From Bin22 sp965207275 (GTDB taxonomy: Bacteria > Chloroflexota > Dehalococcoidia > Lucifugimonadales > UBA3495): 64,000 nucleotides of DNA. Shown piece by piece: positions 33,126 to 40,986 of this stretch. The stretch's first letter is position 1. Every line of letters begins with the position of its first letter. The position numbers and the translations under genes were made by a program. The notes under the pieces were generated by a model. It saw only the letters and a program-made list of their open reading frames with translations. It was not told where the DNA came from and ran no database searches. The stretch is from contig CBDBMH010000002.1 of assembly GCA_965207275.1 (NCBI GenBank), forward strand, positions 310,001 to 374,000, given 5' to 3'.

Positions 33126-33545
33126 TTGCAGCGGAAGTTGACCTTTGACCAGGCGCTCCAGGGTACCAAGACCTTTTCCGAAAAATACGTGGAACGGGGA
33201 CCTTACGAATTTTTCCCGGAACCGGAAGTTGTGGAGGTTGTACAGCAGGGGTTGGCCGAAAACCAGGTCAATCATGGTTACCGGTACTGTCCTTGAATGC
33301 CCCTGAGCGGCGACCCCGTTGAGGATCGCAAGAAGATTTGCCCCTGTGACCGCCACCACGAAGACATCAAGCGTGACGGTTTCTGCATTTGAATGTTCTT
33401 CGTAAGCGAGGAGTTCCTTCGCAAATACGAACAGGGTGAGGACTTTGCCCAGACCATCGACGAGGCGGTGAAGCCCGGCGAGGGCCTGTTTGATCAGGAA
33501 TACCAGTCCAAGGCCGATTTCAAGAGCGCCCAGGGTGGTGATTAA
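33126..33545 (+). CDS. FTR catalytic-subunit-like protein with two selenocysteines
   Basis: The frame from TTG 33126 (GGGGAG upstream) to TAA 33543 contains two in-frame TGAs at 33294-33296 and 33390-33392 and encodes 139 residues. The pattern is HGYRYCP-U57, CPC (72-74), then RDGFCI-U89, with HHEDI before it. Ferredoxin:thioredoxin reductase catalytic subunits have CPC...CPC...CHC, where the last Cys of the first and third motifs form the redox disulfide and the other four bind the 4Fe-4S cluster. Here exactly the two redox positions are UGA and all four ligand positions stay Cys. Spacing is x14 and x12 instead of the usual x16 and x8. The C-terminal MFFVSEEFLRKYEQGEDF is unlike plant FTR. 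Each UGA is followed by a good hairpin. The gene is 43 bases upstream of a UGPC glutaredoxin, its likely electron acceptor. Confidence 0.82.
33302..33324 (+). promoter_or_regulatory. Candidate SECIS element for UGA 33294
   Basis: CCTGAGCGG (33302-33310) pairs with CCGTTGAGG (33316-33324) with one mismatch and one G-U, closing the loop CGACC. The loop G is about 15 bases after the UGA. Confidence 0.6.
33399..33431 (+). promoter_or_regulatory. Candidate SECIS element for UGA 33390
   Basis: TTCGTA (33399-33404) pairs with TACGAA (33426-33431), GCGA (33406-33409) with TCGC (33419-33422) and GG with CC, leaving apical loop AGTT and a bulged U beside the upper stem. A bulged U and a loop G-U are hallmarks of the fdhF-type SECIS. 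Confidence 0.68.
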
Positions 33546-33588
33546 CTCCGCCCGGGCTATTGGCCGACACAGTTAAGGAGTGCTTGCT

Positions 33589-33825
33589 ATGGACATTACC
33601 GTTTTTACGTCGGCGGGTTGAGGCCCCTGCCACATGGTGAAAGTGTATCTTTCCCGCAAAGGCCTGGAATTCATCGAAAAGAATGTCTCCGAGGATGACG
33701 CCGCCCGGGACGAACTGATGGCCATGGGCCTGCGCAGCACCCCGGTAACCGTCATCGGTGGCGAAAACGTGGTGGGTTACAGCCCGCCCAAGCTGGAGGC
33801 CGCTTTGCGGGCCGCCGGCGCCTAG
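33589..33825 (+). CDS. Glutaredoxin/NrdH-like selenoprotein (UGPC)
   Basis: The ATG at 33589 has AAGGAG eight bases upstream. Reading through TGA 33619-33621 gives 78 residues: MDITVFTSAG-U-GPCHMVKVYL, then KGLEFIEKNVSEDD, GLRSTPVTVIGGENVVGYSP (cis-Pro region) and PKLEAALRAAGA. Sec11 replaces the nucleophilic Cys of the CGPC motif. All other features are those of small glutaredoxin/NrdH-like thioredoxin-fold proteins. A hairpin GAAAG/CTTTC with loop TGTAT (33639-33653) follows the UGA. It lies directly downstream of the FTR-like double-Sec gene, suggesting a ferredoxin to FTR to glutaredoxin electron chain. Start-codon-based calling would begin at ATG 33634 and lose the active site. Confidence 0.85.
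33639..33653 (+). promoter_or_regulatory. Candidate SECIS element for UGA 33619
   Basis: GAAAG (33639-33643) and CTTTC (33649-33653) close the loop TGTAT, with a G at the second loop position about 24 bases after the UGA. A GGCC/GGCC pairing further out may extend it. Confidence 0.55.
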
Positions 33826-33853
33826 ACTCCTTCCGCTTCCCATTTGACCGGGA

Positions 33854-33883
33854 AGGCCATGCCGGCAGCTGCAGGCATGGCCT
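33854..33883. terminator. Hairpin between convergent genes
   Basis: AGGCCATGCC (33854-33863) pairs with GGCATGGCCT (33874-33883) around a 10-base loop, downstream of the glutaredoxin gene and beyond the end of the minus-strand SRPBCC gene. Confidence 0.55.
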
Positions 33884-33921
33884 CCGGTTGCGCCCCTCCC
33901 TCTCTTGCTGAGGGTTCCCAT

Positions 33922-34359
33922 CTAATAGAAATCCTGCTTGTCGAAGTGGTCAACCACCGGCTGCATGATCTGGTGGTAGAGTCTCTGGCGGTCTTTCCAC
34001 CGGAAGAAGAGCCAACGCACCAGGAAGGGCGCTCCCTTAGACTTGGGCTCCCAGACAATGGTCCACTCCGTACCGTCACCCGATGGCACAAAGGTATCGG
34101 TGCGGTCAGCCCAGTCCGAGTCCAGGTGTTTCATGTCTCGCCGGTGGGGTGGACTAAAGGTGTAAAGCAGGCGGGTATCGGTATTGTGACGGGTGCTGTC
34201 GGTGAACGTGAAAGCCAGGCCATCCTGGGCATCCAGGCGGCCGTACTTGTTCTCCAGCAGCCGGGTGTCAGGCTCCCCATTGGCCGGAAAGGCGGTTACG
34301 TGGGTGAAAACGGCGGAGGGTTCGGCCGGAACCCTGGATGAAATTGTGATTCTGGGCAT
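33922..34359 (-). CDS. SRPBCC/START-like domain protein
   Basis: A 145-residue protein starting at ATG 34359: MPRITISSRVPAEPSAVFTH, then GLAFTFTDSTRHNTDTRLLY, TEWTIVWEPKSKGAPFLVRW and a C-terminal helix LYHQIMQPVVDHFD. This is the layout of SRPBCC ligand-binding proteins (strand, two helices, sheet, long C-terminal helix). The ligand is unknown. It is probably cotranscribed with no other gene, since its neighbour upstream on this strand is 66 bases away across a start. Confidence 0.7.
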   Translation of the reverse strand: MPRITISSRVPAEPSAVFTHVTAFPANGEPDTRLLENKYGRLDAQDGLAFTFTDSTRHNTDTRLLYTFSPPHRRDMKHLDSDWADRTDTFVPSGDGTEWTIVWEPKSKGAPFLVRWLFFRWKDRQRLYHQIMQPVVDHFDKQDFY

Positions 34360-34425
34360 GGTCCCCCCGGGGCGAGCCGGAGAGCGGCCCAACTCGCTTG
34401 GTTTCCCTGTTTATTGAATCTTCTA

Positions 34426-35373
34426 TCACCGGAAGTAGGGAATTACTTCTTTGGCCATAGTCTCCATCTGGCGGTAAAGCCCCGCTGGGTCGGGGGAGAG
34501 AAAACCGAAGATGAAGTCCCTCACGCCGGCCTCAATCCTCTCTTCAATGCCCTTGATGCAGTCCTGGGGTGTGCCGGTCAGGCAGAGGGCCTGGGCAATG
34601 TCTTCGGCGCTGCGCTCCGGGGTAACGTATCGCTGTCCCACATGGGAGACGGCGGTGGCAAGAGCTTCTTCCCGGTCGGTCGCGATGGCCGTGGGCTGGT
34701 TCAGTCCCCAGTGAAACCCGTTCAAATCCCGCCCGGCCTCTTCAGCGAACTTGCGCACCGTGTCGTTGGTTGCCTTCAGCCGGCGTACGGTGAAGAGGTA
34801 GGGGTACCAGCCGTCCCCCAGCAGGGCGGCCCGGCGCATGGCCGCTTCGCTGCGACCCGCCACCCAGATGGGCGGGTGGGGCTGCTGGTCGGGCTTGGGC
34901 AGAAGGGTCACGTCCTCGAAGTCGAAGAAGCGCCCGTGGTGGGTGACGTTTTCTTCAATCCACAGCCGCTTCATCACCTCCAGTATTTCGTCGGTCCTGC
35001 GACCCCGGGTATTCACCGGAATGCCCAGGGCATCGAACTCGATGTGGGTGCCCCGCTGCCCGCTGATTCCTATCCCAAAGTCCAGCCGTCCCTGAGAGAC
35101 CAGGTCCACCGTAGTTATCAGCTTCGCCAGCATTACCGGGTGGTAGAGGGGCGCGATGACTATACCGGTCATAACCCTCAGGTTCGTGGTAGCGCCGGCA
35201 GCCGCGGCCATCATGGGAATATTCATCAGCGTAGGACGGGGCGGGTTGCCGTCCATAACGTGCTCACCGGTGGTTATTCGGTCAAACCCCAGTTCCTCGG
35301 CCCTGCGGGCGAACTCCACCACGTCCCAGTAATCTTCTACGGTAAAGTTGCAGCCGAACGTAATTTCGGGCAT
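34426..35373 (-). CDS. LLM-class flavin-dependent oxidoreductase (copy 1)
   Basis: A 315-residue luciferase-like TIM-barrel protein: VVEFARRAEELGFDRITTGE, NLRVMTGIVIAPLYHPVMLA, LDFGIGISGQRGTHIEFDAL, ILEVMKRLWIEENVTHHGRF and PPIWVAGRSEAAMRRAALLG. The pattern fits F420- or FMN-dependent members. The ATG at 35373 gives the domain start MPEITFGC; the longer frame has no support. Expanded LLM monooxygenases are a known feature of SAR202 genomes. Confidence 0.9.
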   Translation of the reverse strand: MPEITFGCNFTVEDYWDVVEFARRAEELGFDRITTGEHVMDGNPPRPTLMNIPMMAAAAGATTNLRVMTGIVIAPLYHPVMLAKLITTVDLVSQGRLDFGIGISGQRGTHIEFDALGIPVNTRGRRTDEILEVMKRLWIEENVTHHGRFFDFEDVTLLPKPDQQPHPPIWVAGRSEAAMRRAALLGDGWYPYLFTVRRLKATNDTVRKFAEEAGRDLNGFHWGLNQPTAIATDREEALATAVSHVGQRYVTPERSAEDIAQALCLTGTPQDCIKGIEERIEAGVRDFIFGFLSPDPAGLYRQMETMAKEVIPYFR

Positions 35374-35602
35374 AGGTATGCTGTCTCCCTGGTGTCCAAA
35401 TAATGCGGTTCCCTGGAGGAACAACTAGCCGCTCGACGTATTGTACGGGGGCGGGATTGCAGTGGCAAATTTCAGTTGAGGGTACGGAGTCAAGCCTCAC
35501 CGCTCCCTGAATAAAACCATGCAGCATCCGAAAAGCGTGCGTTGTATTGTTAATCCGGATCGTAGTGACCAGTGAAGGTGCGTCCTTCCTCCAGGGCGCG
35601 GC

Positions 35603-37027
35603 CTATTCGCGCACTACCGTTGTATCCGGTCGGAAGGCGGCCCAGGCAAACCAAAAGTGGTTGGCATGTTCTACCGGTGTCAGACGCTTGCCGGCGAGGG
35701 CGCCCGACACACCCTGCCCGAAAATGTTCCACCGGGTGCCCGTTTCCTGGTCCACAAAGTGGTCACCATCCGCTTCGAAAGTCAGGGTCTGGCCGTCGAG
35801 GTCCCGCAGGTAGATGCCCGTGGCGCCTACCTCCCGGGAATCTGCTATGGACCGTTGGTCCAGGGCGGAGCGGGCGCCCGGCCTGAAGAGGACCGCCAGG
35901 TCCTTTCCGCCAAGGGAGTGGTGCACCACGCCTTCCATCTCCAGGGAAGCAAAGGGAAAGGCGGCCGATTCATCGCCCACCGTCACGGCGGCAACTCGTT
36001 CCATGGGCAGCAGTCGGTCATCGGCCTGGCCGAAGAAAAGGAAGGGCGACCGTCCCACTTCATCATAGCCCGCGTAGGGGTTGGCCCCATAGCTGCGGCG
36101 GTGTCCCGTGTCCCGGGACAGCACCTGCGCGTCAGGATAGGTATCCCTGAAGTCTTGCCAAGCCGTCAACGTAGCCGGGAGGATGTCCAGTTGCGCCCCG
36201 GTCAACTGACCGACAATGGCCTCTCCGGTCAACTGTTGCCACCAGGACTGGGTCTGCCGGTCCCACATTATCAGGTCGCTGTTGCGCAGGTTGCCGGACA
36301 CGCCAAAATCGTAGACTCCGCCGTCCAACCGGCGATCAAATACGATGGCCGAATTGCAAAGCGGACAGAAGGTCACGGAAACCGGCACGCCGGCCAGGGT
36401 GTCGTTGGCAATTTCGTGCCAGGTAAGAATCTGCAGCGGGTATGCCCTGGCTTCGCCCTCAATCTCCAGTGCGATTACGGGTTCCTTCTCCTCCAGCCAC
36501 TCAGCCGCCTCTTCTACGCTGACGAACCTGGGATCGTCGATAGGTGGTATTCCATCCCTCGGGACGCCTCCGGAGAATATCTCGCTGTATGGAACGCTGT
36601 GTTTGCTGAAGTCGGTTTCCCAGATGCCGGTGTTAATGCCGGCCTGGCGCAGTTCCGTGGCCCAGTCGGCTTCGGCCCCCACCTCCGACTTTGTGGGGTC
36701 GGCCACCGTAGGGAGAATGGCGGTTGGCGTCGCACCGATAGTCGGCGTCGCCCTGGCCGCCCTAGCCGTTGGCGGGACTTTGGTTGATGGACTACTGGCA
36801 TCAGCGGTTGCTATCGAGCGAGTGGCGGATTCGGAAACAACCTCCAGCTCGGCGCGGACAGGTTCGGGCGCGGGTGTTGCCGTCCGTGCGGGTTGGATGG
36901 CAGGCGAAACGGCTGAAAGCTCCGGTTCCGAGGTGGGAGAGGTCGCCGTTCCGCAGGCTATTGCCAGTGGCAGGAATAACCCTGCCGCCGCGAGGCCCCA
37001 AGGGGTGAAGATTGAGGTGCGTCGCAT
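35603..37027 (-). CDS. DUF3179 domain lipoprotein
   Basis: A 474-residue protein with a lipoprotein signal LAIAC (Cys25), a low-complexity Thr/Pro/Ala linker to about residue 120, and a DUF3179 domain marked by YPLQILTWHEIANDTLAGVP, VSVTFCPLCNSAIVFDR, FGVSGNLRNSDLIMWDRQTQ and SWWQQLTGEAIVG. Family members are extracytoplasmic with a conserved FCPLCN pair of cysteines; the function is unknown. It should be anchored to the outer face of the cytoplasmic membrane. Confidence 0.88.
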   Translation of the reverse strand: MRRTSIFTPWGLAAAGLFLPLAIACGTATSPTSEPELSAVSPAIQPARTATPAPEPVRAELEVVSESATRSIATADASSPSTKVPPTARAARATPTIGATPTAILPTVADPTKSEVGAEADWATELRQAGINTGIWETDFSKHSVPYSEIFSGGVPRDGIPPIDDPRFVSVEEAAEWLEEKEPVIALEIEGEARAYPLQILTWHEIANDTLAGVPVSVTFCPLCNSAIVFDRRLDGGVYDFGVSGNLRNSDLIMWDRQTQSWWQQLTGEAIVGQLTGAQLDILPATLTAWQDFRDTYPDAQVLSRDTGHRRSYGANPYAGYDEVGRSPFLFFGQADDRLLPMERVAAVTVGDESAAFPFASLEMEGVVHHSLGGKDLAVLFRPGARSALDQRSIADSREVGATGIYLRDLDGQTLTFEADGDHFVDQETGTRWNIFGQGVSGALAGKRLTPVEHANHFWFAWAAFRPDTTVVRE

Positions 37028-37860
37028 TAGGAGCCTCCACGTAATCTTGATGCCGCCAGGAAGAAAGAACCAGCCACTATTTGATTACGGAATGGGTGTG
37101 GCAGCGGATTGTCCGCGCCTGCCGTGGGCACGCTGGCAAGCCTACTTCCGCTGCAATATGCCGTCAAGGGAGATGCTGGGCAAGCCACGAAGCTGTCCGG
37201 TTGTGTCGAAAAAGCGAGTCCGCTCATTTTCAGCTCTTCCAGTGATCAGGGAACTGTTGCCCGGAAGCTCTTCCGGAACGGGGAATCTAAGCTCTCACTT
37301 GCCATCGTGAACTGTTGGCCCGCCAAAGGGCATCCACCTGTCCTGGGTTTCACATTAAGCAGATTTTTTATTTCCGCGCCATTTTGGGCCATTTGGGGCC
37401 GTTTTGTATTTGGCTTCGCAGGTTAAATGGCATCCCAGGGGGCGTCGCTTAACCCGGGCGTGAATAGGATAGGTCTAAGACGTGGGGCCCATTCCGGGGC
37501 GTTTTGAGCCGTTTTGGGCCACTGTCCGAGATAGAGACAGGGTTGCCTTGCTCCAATCGGGGTTCCAGCGGTCCCGAACTGAAGATAAGGCCACCTGATG
37601 ATTATGCTAAGGAAGGGTTATCCATGGAATCAAGGGGCATTTGTCGCACGGCGGGCCGCAGACCGGGTAGTCCGGGTGTTGCACGAGGAGGGGCCTCCGC
37701 CTCTTCCTGGCCGGGAGCCAGACGCGAATCGGCCAATGTGAAGCCCTAATTCCGGGTATCGAGAAAGGGGGTTTCGGGGTAGAATGTGCCAATAAAATTT
37801 CCCGCTTATCGGCACAGACATCACCGCCAAGATGGAGCGGACTCATGGACGGAGAGGCAG
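37028..37860. other. Long intergenic region with short repeated motifs
   Basis: About 830 bases with no supported gene between the divergent DUF3179 and LUD genes. It contains repeated short phrases of the type GCC(A/G)TTTTGGGCC (around 37378-37410 and 37498-37520) and a GC-rich stretch near 37640-37730. Open frames present have no ribosome site and no recognisable domain. It may contain promoters for both flanking genes or decayed DNA. Confidence 0.5.
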
Positions 37861-38481
37861 ATGGCAACTGAGAGTCGGCAGACGGTCCAAATTGACCAGG
37901 CAGCCATAGACAGGACGGTAGTGGGCCTGAAATTTCGCAACGTTGATGCGGTGGTGGCTGATAGTGGCGCCCATGCCCGCCAGGTTCTTATCGATATGAT
38001 TCCCGACGGCGCCGAGGTCTTCAAAAGCACATCGGAGACCCTCGACACCATCGGCTATTCGGACTACATCCGCGAGACGGACCGGTACAAGAACCTTTAC
38101 GTGGAAATTTCCGCGGAGCCCGACCGGGACCGGCAAAGAGAGTTGCGCCGGTTGGCCAACGTGGCCGAGTACTACGTGGGCAGCGTTCACGCCATTGCTG
38201 AAACGGGAGAAGTGATAGTGGCCAGCGGTTCCGGCAGCCAGCTGGGGGCCTACGTATTCGACGCCAGGAAGGTAATCTGGGTGGCCGGAGTCCAGAAGAT
38301 TTGCCCCACCTTTGATGATGCCCTGGCCCGGGTAAGGGGCTTTTCCGTGGAACGGCATCACGAGTGGGCCACGTCCCAGGGCCGGGCCGCCGCCCCCCTG
38401 GGCAAGCTGATGATCTTTGAGCACGAGCAGAACCCGGACCGTATCAAGATGGTGCTGATCAAGGAATCGCTGGGTTGGTAA
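37861..38481 (+). CDS. LUD domain protein (LutC-like)
   Basis: A 206-residue LUD-domain protein: RTVVGLKFRNVDAVVADSGA, DMIPDGAEVFKSTSETLDTI, YYVGSVHAIAETGEVIVASG, SGSQLGAYVFDARKVIWVAG and VQKICPTFDDALARV. LutC/YkgG-type proteins assist lactate utilisation enzymes, but stand-alone copies have unknown roles. No lutA or lutB gene is nearby. ATG 37861 follows GGAGAGG; the longer upstream frame is not supported. Confidence 0.85.
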   Translation: MATESRQTVQIDQAAIDRTVVGLKFRNVDAVVADSGAHARQVLIDMIPDGAEVFKSTSETLDTIGYSDYIRETDRYKNLYVEISAEPDRDRQRELRRLANVAEYYVGSVHAIAETGEVIVASGSGSQLGAYVFDARKVIWVAGVQKICPTFDDALARVRGFSVERHHEWATSQGRAAAPLGKLMIFEHEQNPDRIKMVLIKESLGW

Positions 38482-38653
38482 TGGTCGCGTGCCTCAGTCC
38501 CTCGACTGTTAGTAAACCTTCGCTCATTTACCTTTGGAAGAGGGGAGGGGCTGGACGCAACCTGACCCTTGTTTGACCACAATCAACCCTTCAATTACCA
38601 TTACCGCAACAGGCGCCGGTACTACCCAATCGCTAAAGGCAGGGAGTTTGCAG

Positions 38654-39898
38654 ATGGCTACCACCCAAGAAAAACTTTACGACGTTGGCGGGGTAACCAT
38701 GCCCCGTCCCTTCAAGATCCGCAGGCTCGGGCACTTTGGGTTCAACGTGTATGACATGGATGGGGGCCTGCGGTTCTACAAGGACTTGCTGGGCTTCAAA
38801 GTGTCCGATCACCTCAATTTCAAGGGCAACCCACAAAGAGCAGAGTTGCTTAAGGACGTCCCTGATGAAGATTGCAGAGGCGCCTTTATGCACCACGGCG
38901 GCGACCACCACTCCTTCGTGCTGTTCCCCAGAAAGGCTCTGGACGTGCTGGGCCGGGGCAGCGGCCACGAGGGGGACGGCGACGTTACCATCAACCAGAT
39001 CACCTGGCAGACCGGCTCGCTGGCCGAGGTGGTGAACGGTCAGCAATACTTCAACGAAACGGGCATTCCCATCCGCCGCACCGGTCGGGACATGCCCGGC
39101 AGCAACTGGCACACCTACGTCTGGGACCCGGACGAGAACATCAACGAGCTGTACTACGGCATTGAGCAAATAGGGTGGCTGGGCCGCAGCAAGCCCCGGC
39201 CGATGCACTATCGTGGGTTCGGCGAAGCTCCTACCCTGCCCCAGATGTCGGAAGAGGCCGAGGTGGACGAGGCGGTCGAAAAGGGCATCGAGATCTTCTC
39301 GGGCACCCGTGACACCGAGACGATGCCCGCGGTCCATGACGTAGAGGGCATCCTGCTTCCCAGGCCTTTCAAGATTACGAAGATCGGCCCGGTAAATCTC
39401 TTCGTCCGCGACCTGGACGCCGCCGTTGCTTTCTACGCCGAACGGCTGGGGTTCGTCTTCACCGAAGAGGTGAATTACAACGGGCACCGTTGCGTCTTCA
39501 TGCGCAATGGCAACGAGCACCACAGCCTGGGTCTGTTCCCCAAGGCACTGCGGGCGGAACTGGGCTGCAGCCCTCACACTTCCTGCATGTCCTTCGGCGT
39601 CGAGGTGGGCACCTACCGGCAGTTGAAGAATGCCGTGGCCTTCCTGAAGGAACACGGCGTCAACTTCAAGGAGATGCCCGCTGAACTGCATCCCGGCGTG
39701 GACTACGTGGCCTATGCCCAGGACCCGGACGGCCACCTGATTATGCTCTACTACTACATGGAGCAACTGGGCTGGGAAGGCCAGCCTCGACCCAGGGAAC
39801 TGCGCCGCAAAGTCGGTCCCACCAATGAATGGCCGGAAACCCTGGAAGCCCTGTCCGATACCTACGTTGACCAGGTATTCCAGGGGCCGCTGGGGTAA
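38654..39898 (+). CDS. Tandem VOC (glyoxalase/dioxygenase superfamily) protein
   Basis: A 414-residue protein with two VOC modules. Module 1: LGHFGFNVYDMDGGLRFYKD, HHGGDHHSFVLFPRKAL, NINELYYGIEQIGW. Module 2: IGPVNLFVRDLDAAVAFYAE, RNGNEHHSLGLFPKALRAEL, DPDGHLIMLYYYMEQLGWEG. His and Glu metal ligands are seen in both. It resembles extradiol dioxygenases and related ring-processing enzymes. AGGGAG lies seven bases before the ATG. A terminator-like hairpin follows. Confidence 0.87.
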   Translation: MATTQEKLYDVGGVTMPRPFKIRRLGHFGFNVYDMDGGLRFYKDLLGFKVSDHLNFKGNPQRAELLKDVPDEDCRGAFMHHGGDHHSFVLFPRKALDVLGRGSGHEGDGDVTINQITWQTGSLAEVVNGQQYFNETGIPIRRTGRDMPGSNWHTYVWDPDENINELYYGIEQIGWLGRSKPRPMHYRGFGEAPTLPQMSEEAEVDEAVEKGIEIFSGTRDTETMPAVHDVEGILLPRPFKITKIGPVNLFVRDLDAAVAFYAERLGFVFTEEVNYNGHRCVFMRNGNEHHSLGLFPKALRAELGCSPHTSCMSFGVEVGTYRQLKNAVAFLKEHGVNFKEMPAELHPGVDYVAYAQDPDGHLIMLYYYMEQLGWEGQPRPRELRRKVGPTNEWPETLEALSDTYVDQVFQGPLG

Positions 39899-39919
39899 GC
39901 TTTACCCTATTGGAATCAG

Positions 39920-39942
39920 CCCCTCTCCCTTTGGGAGAGGGG
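39920..39942 (+). terminator. Hairpin after VOC gene
   Basis: CCCCTCTCCC (39920-39929) pairs with GGGAGAGGGG (39933-39942) over TTT, followed by a T-containing TTTCGCATTT. Confidence 0.65.
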
Positions 39943-40011
39943 TTTCGCATTTGAGGATTCAGCTCTATTGGGAAACGGGTCCATCCATACGAAGAGTGAA
40001 TGGAGGAGACT

Positions 40012-40881
40012 ATGCGACAGCTAACCAGCAACGTTTACGTGGAAACCGAGTTGCGGGGCTGCAACCACGGCTTTGTCACCACCTCCGAGGGAGTGGTGAT
40101 GATCGACAGCCCCCACAAGCCCAGCGACGCCCTGAAGCTGAAGGCGGAAATCGCGAAGCACGGGCAACTACGCTACATCATCAACACGGAGCCCCACGGC
40201 GACCACTGGACGGGCAACGCATTCTTTGACGCCCCGGTAATTGCTCACGAGGGCGTCCGCACCCGCATACTGGAAACCGACCTGGATGAACACATTGAGC
40301 GGGTAGCCAACTTCGGTCCGGAAGAGGGGCCGCTGATGGTGGGCTACAAGCCCAACGTGCCCATCATCACCTTCAAGAACGGCATGACCCTGCGGGTGGG
40401 AGACCACACCTTCCGCATGATTCACATGCCGGGTCACACGCTATATCAGGCCGCCATAGTCATTGAGGAAGAAGGCGTTGTCTTTACCAGCGACAATATC
40501 TTCCACAAGGTTCAGACCTGGCTCCACGAGGCCAACCCGGACCTGTGGCTGACGGCCCTGGAATCCCTGCGCGGGCTGAACGAGGACATATTCGTACCGG
40601 GCCATGGCGACCTGTGCGACAAGGGCTACCTGGATGAGCAGGGTTCCTTCATCATGGAGTGGCGGGACTACGTCAGGGAAGCCATTGATATGGGCATGAC
40701 CCGGGACGAGGCGGCCCAAAACCTGAACAAGTTTGTTGACCGTTACCCCATGGACGTGGGGCAGGCCCACATGGCGCCCATGGTTATGCGCATCAGCGCG
40801 GCCAACCTCTACGACTATCTGACTGGGGCCTGGGAACCTCCCAAGCCGGCCAGTTTGGCGTTAAGGCCGCGGGGGCAGTGA
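40012..40881 (+). CDS. Metallo-beta-lactamase fold hydrolase
   Basis: A 289-residue MBL-fold protein: VYVETELRGCNHGFVTTSEG, VVMIDSPHKPSDALKLK, IINTEPHGDHWTGNAFF (HGDH metal motif with the first His replaced by Glu), MIHMPGHTLYQAAIVIEEEG, VFTSDNIFHKVQTW and VPGHGDLCDKGYL. The altered first ligand also occurs in some MBL subgroups. ATG 40012 with GGAGG five bases upstream is preferred to ATG 40000 inside the ribosome site. A REP-like hairpin follows before the convergent LLM gene. Confidence 0.87.
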   Translation: MRQLTSNVYVETELRGCNHGFVTTSEGVVMIDSPHKPSDALKLKAEIAKHGQLRYIINTEPHGDHWTGNAFFDAPVIAHEGVRTRILETDLDEHIERVANFGPEEGPLMVGYKPNVPIITFKNGMTLRVGDHTFRMIHMPGHTLYQAAIVIEEEGVVFTSDNIFHKVQTWLHEANPDLWLTALESLRGLNEDIFVPGHGDLCDKGYLDEQGSFIMEWRDYVREAIDMGMTRDEAAQNLNKFVDRYPMDVGQAHMAPMVMRISAANLYDYLTGAWEPPKPASLALRPRGQ

Positions 40882-40919
40882 AATGGGGCCAATGGACACA
40901 TAGAAATTCGTAGCAAGAG

Positions 40920-40948
40920 ATGGGGGCGGGTCTCGAATCCGCCCCCAT
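40920..40948. terminator. GC hairpin between convergent genes
   Basis: ATGGGGGCGG (40920-40929) pairs perfectly with CCGCCCCCAT (40939-40948) around GTCTCGAAT. Same family as the repeat at 28470. Confidence 0.55.
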
Positions 40949-40986
40949 GTTGTTCCCGGTGGAGTCTGCCTGAGTAAATTAGCTTC

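Noticed and set aside
33256..33359. Treating the 33126-33545 region as non-coding or as a short minus-strand ORF
   Set aside because: The plus frame is clearly FTR-like across both UGAs, while the minus frame has no motif.
33294..33392. UGA codons as sequencing errors or pseudogene stops
   Set aside because: Four independent UGAs in three genes all fall on redox-active cysteine positions, none is TAA or TAG, no frameshifts accompany them, and each has a suitable hairpin. Error would not show this pattern.
37109..37749. Open frames in the long intergenic region before the LUD gene
   Set aside because: No homology, poor starts, overlapping frames on both strands.
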